Below, piece by piece: positions 43,901 to 52,900 of a DNA stretch of 64,000 nucleotides. The stretch is from Mycobacterium sp. DL99 (GTDB lineage: Bacteria; Actinomycetota; Actinomycetes; Mycobacteriales; Mycobacteriaceae): NCBI RefSeq assembly GCF_004762045.1, contig NZ_SJOM01000007.1, positions 5,977,565 to 6,041,564 on the forward strand. The letters are read 5' to 3'. The translations under genes were made by a program, and so were the position numbers. Position 1 is the stretch's first letter; each line of letters begins with the position of its first letter. The notes beneath the pieces were generated by a model. The model was not told where the DNA came from, made no database searches, and saw nothing but the letters and a program-made list of their open reading frames with translations.

Positions 43901-46900
43901 GGTCGAAGGCCAACAGGAGAGGCCCGTCCACCCCGGCCCGCGCCGCGTCGCCATCCGCCTTGCGTATCGCGAGGTCGAGCTTGTCCACCCGGCGCAGAAG
44001 TTTCCGCTCGGCGCGCGTCGGCCGTTCTCCGCGGTCTGCCTTCGACCGAACGGCGTCGGCTTCGTCGCGTAGTTGCTGCAGCACCTTGCGGTTCGCGCGG
44101 TTTCGGTCTGTCGCATCGATACCTTCGGCGTTGCCGATGTGCTGCGGGTATGTCTCGATGAGGGCGCTGCGCTGCTCGTCGGTCAGGCCGGACCACCAGC
44201 GAGCGTTGTTGGCCGCGCGCGCCGAGGCTTCCTCAGCCGGCCCCATCGGGTTGCGCAGTTCGTCGGGCCGCACCGGCGGTATCCGCCGCGACAGGGCGTC
44301 TTCGGCCCTCTGCTGAACTGTCTGGCGGTCCACGGATTCCGCAGCCGTCTCCGAACTTTCATGCTCACCAGGCGATCGCGTGGGTGCGTCTCCGAGCATG
44401 TTCCCGGTCCGGCCCGGGTGGTCGGTGGCGACCCAGTCGACGCCGAGATCCCGCGCGAACTGCACGTCGGCTTCGTTGTTGACCGTCCAGCAGTAGGTGG
44501 CCAGTCCTCGCTCGGCGGCCGCCCCGACGAGTTCGGGATTGTTGCGCAGCGTTTCGATGGACGGGCCGATCGCGGTGGCTCCCACTATGCCGGCCAGATA
44601 CCGGGCCGACGGGCCCAGCAGAACCGTGGGGACGTTGGGCGCGGCCATGCGGACCCGCAGCAACGCATCGGGGTAGAACGAGATCACCGCCGCCTTGACC
44701 AACTGATCCGGCCCCGGATTCGTCAGCCCGTGCCGTTGCAGCGCGGCGACCACCTCGCGCTCGATCTTCAAGCCCTGCTGCGCAGGATGTTTGGTCTCGA
44801 TGAACAACGTCACCGGCCGCTCGGCGTCCTGGGCGAGCTGGATGAACTCGTCAAGGGTCAAAATGCCATGACCGTCGAAGTCGAGCGCCTGCAGCTCGGC
44901 CAGCGTCATGTCGCCGACCCGGCCGGCGCCGTTGGACGTGCGGTCCACGGTCTTGTCGTGGATGAGCACCAGCTCACCGTCTTTGGTGAGCCGGACATCG
45001 CATTCGAGGGCGTCCGCTCCCTGCCGCAGCGCTTCGGTGTACGCGGCCCGGGTCTGCTCCGGGAAGTCGTGGGATGCCCCGCGGTGGGCCACCACCTGGG
45101 CCGCGGGACGCTCCGTGGAATTCCGTGAGTCGGCCTGGGTGACAACATGATTCCCGGTGAACGGTCCCGGTTCCCCCAAGGACTGCCGGGTCGCGTGGAA
45201 TGCAGCCAATTCCTGGTGCAGTGCCCCGGTGTCCGCGCCGATCCAGGCAATGGCCGCCGAATCCTGGGTTTCTTGCAGGCCATCGAGCGCACGGGCCGTG
45301 ACGGTGCCCAACTGCTCGATCGATCCACGGGCGGTCTGCCAGGTCACATTCGCGGCGTGGAACGGGTCGGCGCCGAAGCTGATGACGGCGTGCCCACCGC
45401 CGTCGAAGGCCGAGGTGTCCAACGCGAGCACCAGCGGGGCGTCGAGGCCGGCCCGCGCCGCGTCCGCATCGGCCTTCCGCACCGCGAGGTCGAGGCGGTC
45501 GATGCGCTCCAGGAAGGCACGTTCTTCGCGGGTGGTCGGGCCGAACTGATCGAGCTTTGTCCGAATGTGGTCGGCGCGGTCTCGATAGTGCTGCAGTACA
45601 TCCCGATTCGCGGTGTCACGCTCGGCAGCCGTCCTGCCGTCGACATTTCCGTGGGCGAGCCCCTCCGGAAGACCCTGGACCCTACCGATGGCGGCTGCCG
45701 CGAACTGGTTGTACCACCGCCCCTTCTGGAGGGGTTTGCCGTCCTCGTCCAGATAGCCGACAGCGGTCTGGGTTACCGCGTCCTGCCCCCAGTGCGGGGG
45801 CCAGCCCGAATACTGGCGCGTGTGCGGGTCGAACAGGTACACCCGGTCGTTGATGTTGACCGCCATATACGCGTGGCCGACGGGTTGTCCCCCACTCCAG
45901 CGCGACGCCATCACCGCCATCGAGCCCGAGGGCCGGCCCAGCAGCGTCGCTTCGATCTGCGCGTACGTCGCGAAATCCGCGCTGGACCCGAACGCTCGGA
46001 ACATCGCCCGCGCGGGCGTCCCCCGGCGTGAGGGCGCCACGTCGAGCGGGATGTTTCGGCCAGTCCGTGCCGACACCTCCTGTGCCAGGACCTGGGCACA
46101 GTCGTTGCCTCGGGCCCAGCGTGGGATGCGGTTCCGTTGGTGAGTGTCGGTCGGGTGAAAGGCACCGGGATCGTCATCGAGCCGCATGGCTTGCCGGCTC
46201 GCCGCGGGTTCGATGGTGCGCGAACGGTTTCCGTCGACGGTACGGTGCGGTTCGGCACGAACGTCGTCGTAGTTCCCGGCGGCTATGCGGCCGACGTTCG
46301 TCAGCGACTCGGTACGGACCGCGTGCGATGGGGTGACCAGCCACTGCCGGGTGCCCGGACCGTCGGTTTCCAGATAATCGAAGTAGGCATTGTGGGTCGT
46401 CAGGGTGTCCTTACGATCCATCGACGCCGGGAACTCGCCGCTGACGCGTCGCGCACCGAACGTGTCCATCGCCGGGTCGGTACCGAGGCCGGTCCCGAAG
46501 CGCCCCATCGAACCCGGTGTCCGTCCACCCAGGCCGGTGACGAAGTCCCGCGACGACGAGACCACGAACACCCTGCCCTCGTCGAGGCCGAAATCGCCGG
46601 CATGCTGCAAGGAGCCGGTACCAGGTGAACCGACCAGCGTCACCGTGGTGACGTGGGGAGCCAGCCGCCCGTCGACCCCGGCGTAGCTGGTGGTGGTCGA
46701 GCCGTACGAGTGTCCGAATACGTGGTTGCCGTTGAAATGGCTTCCGTCCCCGGCGAATGCATCCCGTACCGCGGTGAACGTGCTGATGTCGGTGTAGAGC
46801 ATCTCACCGCCGGCGCGGGCCAGGCCTGGCCGGGCCACCCGCGCCGATGCTGAATCGTTCGGTGCGTCATAACCCAGCCAGGCGATCGAGGCGGACGACA

Positions 46901-49900
46901 ATGAGGGGTTCTCGGCGTGCACCGACTGCTGAATGTTCAACGCGCAGTGCATGATGTAGTCGAGCTTGTCCAGCTGAGAACCCAGGCCGGGCACGTACCA
47001 CGACACCGAGTCCGCCGTGTACGGGTCGGCCCCGAAGCTCACCAGCGCGCGACCGTCGCCACCGAACGCCCCCGGGTCCAGCGCCAGCAACAGCGGGTGG
47101 CCTTCCCCGGCCTGCGTGGACGCCACTTCCGCTCGCTGCATGGCATTTTCGAGACGGTTGACCCTACGCACGAAGTCCATCTCGCGATTGCTGATCTTCT
47201 CGCCGGCGTCGATCCTGGCCTGCACCGCCGCGGCCCGCTCGGCGTAGCGCCGCAGCATCTCCCGGTTGGCGATGTCGCGAACGGCGGCAGGGATGCCTTC
47301 AGCGTTGCCAATCTGGTGTGGGTACTCCTGGAGCAGGGCTTGTTGTTGGTCCTCCGACAATCCCGCCCACCAGGCGGCATTGTTGCGGGCGCGAGCCACC
47401 GCCTGTGATTCTCTACCCAGGGGATGCACCAGGTCGTCGACGGCCAGCGGCGGAATCCGTTGCCCCAGCGCCTCATCCGCCACCACCCGCGCGACCGACG
47501 GCTCGATCTCACCCGCGCGCCACCGCGGATTCCACGGCCGCCGCGGGCCCTCGTGTTCCACCTGGGTGTCGTCGTCCAGTCGCAGTGGCCGTCCGGCGGC
47601 CGGATCCACCGTGCGCCCGTCGACAACACGGCGGTGCCGTTCGAGGTCCAGCCGCTCGGTACGGCCGGCAGCGATCCGCCCGGAGTTGGCCAGGGATTCG
47701 GAGCGCACCGGTGCACCGTCGCCCTCAGCCACGTGGTGGTGGTAGCTCTTGTGCGTTCCGAACGAACTTCGGGTATTCATCGATGCCGGGAACTCGGAGG
47801 TAACCCGAACCGCTCCGAATTCATCCATCGCCGGATCCATACCCAGACCGCGCCCGGCGAAGCGGCCGTTCTGCTCCGCCCTGCGCCCACCGAACCCGGT
47901 GACCGGGTCCCTCGACGAGGACGCGACGAACACGTTGCCGTCCTCGAGCCCGAATTGACTGGCGTGGTGCAGCGGGCCTGCGCCTGGGGAGCCCAGCAAT
48001 GTCACGGTGCGGATGTCGTTGGCCAGCCGCGCGCCCCGGCCCGCGTAGCTCACGGTGGTCGAACCGTAGGAGTGGCCGAAGATGTGATTGCCGTCGAACC
48101 GGCTGCCGTCGCCGGCCACGGTATCGCGCGCAACATTGAATGCCCGGATGTCGCTGTACAGGATCTCGGCACCGGCACGCGCCAGCCCCGGGCTCATCAC
48201 CCGGCCACTGGCCATGCCATTCGGTGCGTCGTAGCCGATCCAGGCAATAGAAGTCGCGGCCAGCGTCGGGTTCTCGCGCATCGTCGACTGCACGTGGTTC
48301 AGCGCATTGCGCATGTTGCCTTCGAGCTTGTCGACAGTGGTTGCGAATCCGGGCACCAGCCACGACACCGAGTCCGCCTGATACGGGTCCACCCCGAAAC
48401 TCACGATTGCCCGGCCGTCACCACCGAATTCGAACGGGTCCAGCGCGAGCACCATCGGGCCCCCGACCCCGGCCTGCGCCGCGTTCGCCGCCGCTGCCTG
48501 CAACGCGGCGTCCAGCCGATTCACCCGCAACAGATTGGCGAGTTCGTTCTTCCCCGGTCGTACACCACGGTCGATCATCGACTGCACGTGTTCTTGGAAG
48601 CGCTTGATGGCGAGGCGATTTGCGGCATCGCGGGCCGATGGCGCAATACCCTCGGCGTTGCCGATCCGGCTCGGATACGTCTCGATCAACGCTTGCCGCT
48701 GCGCATCGGTCAGGCCTGACCACCACCGTGCATTGGCCTCTGCCCGCGCCGTCGCATCGCCGGCCCGGCCCAACGGATTGACCAGATCGGCGGCCCCTGC
48801 CGGCGGAACTCGCTGCGCCAATGCGGCATCCGCTACCGCACGGGTCGCCGCATGCTGTGTCTGGCCACTGCTCGCGGTCCAGTTGGGTTCGGTGACCGCG
48901 TGCTGCGGGTCGACTTCGATGTCGGCGTCACGCCACCGCGGATTCCACCAGTTGCGGCCCCCGTTGTTGCTCCGGGCCGCCGCGGGTTCGACAGTTGCCC
49001 TGCGGGTTCCGAACAGGCGCCCCGGCCGCTCCTGCATCGTGCGGTGGGTTTCGAGGTCGAGTCGTTCGGTGTGCCCGGAAGCGATGCGGCCCAGGTTCGC
49101 CAGCGACTCCGAACGGACCTCGTTCGTAGGTGTGACCAGCCACTGCCGGGTGCCCGGGCCATCGGTCTCCTGGAAGTCGAAGTACGCGTTGTGGGTCGCG
49201 GTCGTGTCCTTGCGGTCCATCGATGCCGGGAACTCCGCGCGGATCCGCTGCGCGCCGAAGGTGTCCATCGCGGGATCAGTGCCCAGACCCCGGCCCAAAC
49301 GTCCATGCGAATCCGATGTACGCCCACCGAGGCCCGTCACGAAATCCCGTGATGACGAGGCGACGAACACGTTGCGCGGGTCGATCCCGAAATCACTGGC
49401 ACTCTGCAACGGCCCCGCACCGGGCGAACCGAGCAGCGTGATGGTGCTGACATGCTCCCCCAGCCGCCCACCGCGTCCCGCATAACTGGTGGTGGTCGAC
49501 CCGTACGAATGCCCGAAGATGTGATTGCCGGTGAAATGACTACCGTCCCCGGCGAACGCGTCGCGCGTCGCGTTGAACGCGCTGATGTCGGCGTGCAGGA
49601 TGTCGCCCCCGGCCTCCGCCAAAGTCGAACTACCGACCCGCACCGTCCCCGAGTCATTCGGTGCGTCATAACCCAACCAGGCGATCGAGGCCGCCGAGAT
49701 GGACGGGTTCTCAGTGCGAATCGACTGCAGGATGTTCAACGAGCAGTGCATCAGGTAGTCGAGCTTGTTGATCTGCGCGCCCATGCCCGGCACGTACCAC
49801 GACACCGAATCCGCGACGTACGGATCGGCGCCGAAGCTCACCAGCACGCGCCCGTCGCCGCCGAATGCCGGCGGGTCGAACGCGAGGATCAACGGGTCCC

Positions 49901-52900
49901 CCACGCCGGCCTGCTGGGCGGCCACATGTGCCCTCTGCAGAGCGCTCTCCAGGCGATTCACCCGCAGCAGGAAGTCGAGCTGTGTGTCGGTGGGGCGGGT
50001 GCCGGCGTCGATCTGCGCCTGAATGCCGGCGGCCCGGTCCATATAGCGTTGCAGTACACGATGATTGGCAGTATTGCGATCGGCAGCCGGAATGCCTTCG
50101 GCGTTGCCGATCTGGTAGGGGTACGCCTGCGTGAGCGCAAGCTGCTGACCCGGCGACAACCCTGACCACCAGGCCGCATTGGCCTGGGCCCGGGCCACCG
50201 CCTGCGGCTCGTTCCCCAGCGGGGTCACCAGATCGTTGATGCCCACCGGCGGGATCCGCTGCCCCAGCGCCTGATCCGCCGCCACCTGCGTCGCTGACGG
50301 CTCAACCTCGCCTGGATGCCACCGCGGATTCCACCGACGTGGCTCCCCGGGCTGGTGGGTGTCGGTGTCACCGTCCAGTCGTAGGGCCCGCCCCTCGGCC
50401 GGTTCTACGGTGCGTCCGTCGACAACGGTGCGGTGCCCTTCGAGATGCAGCCTCTCTGGCTGCCCGGCGGCAATGCGGCCGAAGTTGGCCAACGATTCGG
50501 TACGTACCCGCGGATCGGTGTCGCCGTCCATGTACCGGTAGTAGCTTCGATGGGTGCCGACGCTGCCGCCGTCGTTCATCGATGCTGGGAATTGGGCGGT
50601 AACCCGCACTGCTCCAAATTCTTTCATCGCCGGGTCCATACCGAGACCGCGTCCGAAGAACCGGCCGTTCTCGCCGGGGGTGCGCCCGCCCAACCCGGTG
50701 ACGGGGTCCAGCGAGGAGGACGCCACGAACACGTTGTGATTGCCGATACCGAACTCACTGGCATTGTGCATCGGGCCGGCACCCGGTGAACCCAGCAGCG
50801 TCACCGTGCGGATGTCGTTGGCCAGCCGCTGGTCCCTGCCGGCGTAGCTCGCGGTGGTCGAGCCGTATGAGTGCGCGAAAATGTGGTTGTCGCGGAAGTG
50901 GCTGCCGTCGCCGGCCACGGTGTCGCGCGCCGCGTTGAACGCCTGGAGGTCGCTGTACAGAATTTCGGCACCCTGGCGTGCCAGGGTCGGCCTGGCAACG
51001 CGAGCGGTGGCCGAGTCGTTGGGAGCGTCATAGCCGATCCAGGCGATCGACGTCGCCGCCAACGTCGGATTCTCTTGGAGCGTCGACTGCAGGTGGTTCA
51101 GCGCATTGCGCATGTTCCCTTCGAGCTTGTCGATCGTCGTCGCAAATCCTGGCACCAACCACGACACCGAATCCGCCTGATAGGGATCCGCGCCGAAGCT
51201 GACAACCGCCCGGCCATCGCCACCGAACGCAGGCGGGTCGAATGCCAGGACGAGCGGCGCATCGAGGCCGGCCTCCGCCGCCTCGCGCCCCATCTGCTGC
51301 AGCGCGGCGTCCAGGCGATTCATGCGCAGCAGGTGATTCTTCTCGGGCTTGGTCAGCTTTTCGCCGCGATCAAGCTTCTTCTGTACATGATCCCGGGCCA
51401 TCTGCAACGCGGTGCGGTTCGCCAGGTCGCGGGCGGCCGGCGGAATACCCTCTGAATTGCCGATACGCGTCGGATACGTCTGGACGAGAGCATCGCGCTG
51501 TTCCTCGGACAGACCCGCCCACCAGCGCACGTTGGCCTCGGCCCGGGTTCTGGCGTCCTCGGCCACACCAAGCGGATTGACCACATCGGCGGCACTCGCG
51601 GGTGGATCCCGTTGCGCCAGGGCCTCATCCGCGATCGCGCGGGTGCTCTGGACGGTCGGCGCCGTGGGCTCAAGAGCAGGGACATCGGTCTCGGAAGACG
51701 GTTCGAGTTGTGTGTGGGTTCCCCGGTTGGCCCCGAAGGCTTCCGCCCAGGGGTCGGCCCCGAGGCTGAGCTCGGCGATCGGCGTTCGCCCGGCCAGCGC
51801 GGTCGGGACGTCCCGTGACGAGGACACAACGTAGACGTTGTCGGCCCCGATCCCGAACTCCGCGGCGCGGCGCACCGGTCCGGCTCCCAGCGAGTCCGTG
51901 AGGCTGACAGTGCGAATATCGTTGGCCAGGCGACCATCTCGACCCGCATAGCTAACGGCGTTCGAACCGTAGCCGTGGGCGAAGATGTGGTTGTCGGTGA
52001 AGTGGCTGCCGTCGCCGGCCCAGGTGTCGCGGGCCGCGTTGAACGCCCGGACGTCGCTGTAGAGAACCGCGCCACCCTCTCGGGCGGACCCGTGCCCCGC
52101 CACCCGCCACCCACTCCAACCACTGGGTGCGTCATAGCCGAGCCACGCGATCGAGGCAGCTGACTGCCCCGGGTTGGCCTGGAGCGTGGCCTGCAGGTGG
52201 TTGAGAGCGCCGTCCATGCAGGCGCCGATCCGGTCAATCGTCGTGCCCTGCCCGGGCACGTGCCACGACACCGAATCCGCTTGATACGGATCCGCGCCGA
52301 AGCTGACGATCGCCCGCCCGTCGCCGCCGAAGGCCGACGCGTCGAAGGCCAACAGCATCGGACCGTCGATCCCGGCTTCCCGTGCCCGGGTTTGCGCGTC
52401 GGAGAGCGAACTCTGGATCCGCTCCAGCCGGGCCAGCGTCCTGCTCTGGCTGCGGCTGAGCCGATGGCCGCTGTCCCGCCAGGACTCCAACTGCCGGCGT
52501 TGCGTCTCCAGTAGTTGGGTGTTCGCCTCGTGGCGGGCGGCCGGCGAAATGCCCTCTGAATTACCGATGTGCTGCGGGTACGTGTCGATCAGGGCGCGCT
52601 GTTCAGGACCGGACAGCGCCCCCCACCAGGTGGCATTGGCGCGGGCACGCGCATCGGCTGATTCCATCAACCCCAACGGATTTCGCAGGTCACCGGCGTC
52701 GACCGGAGGCACGCGCTTGGCGAGTGCCTCTTCGGCGATCTGACTCTGCGTTGCGACTCCGCGCCACTGCTCACCCGGCGTCTGGTCCGGCGTGCCCTGC
52801 ACGTCGCCCACTGCAATCGCGGCATCGAGATCATCGGAGCGGAGCCCGAGCTCGTCCACCGGATCACCGTTTGCATCAAGGTAACCCACTGCTGTCGTCG

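Noticed and set aside
47424..48719. Long plus-strand frames opposite the giant gene
   Set aside because: They are repeated in step with the hydrolase units, have shadow-type composition and no start signals.
46137..51689. Repeated DNA in the giant gene considered as a CRISPR or mobile-element array
   Set aside because: The repeats are long coding units in frame within one protein; no short direct repeats with spacers and no transposase are present.
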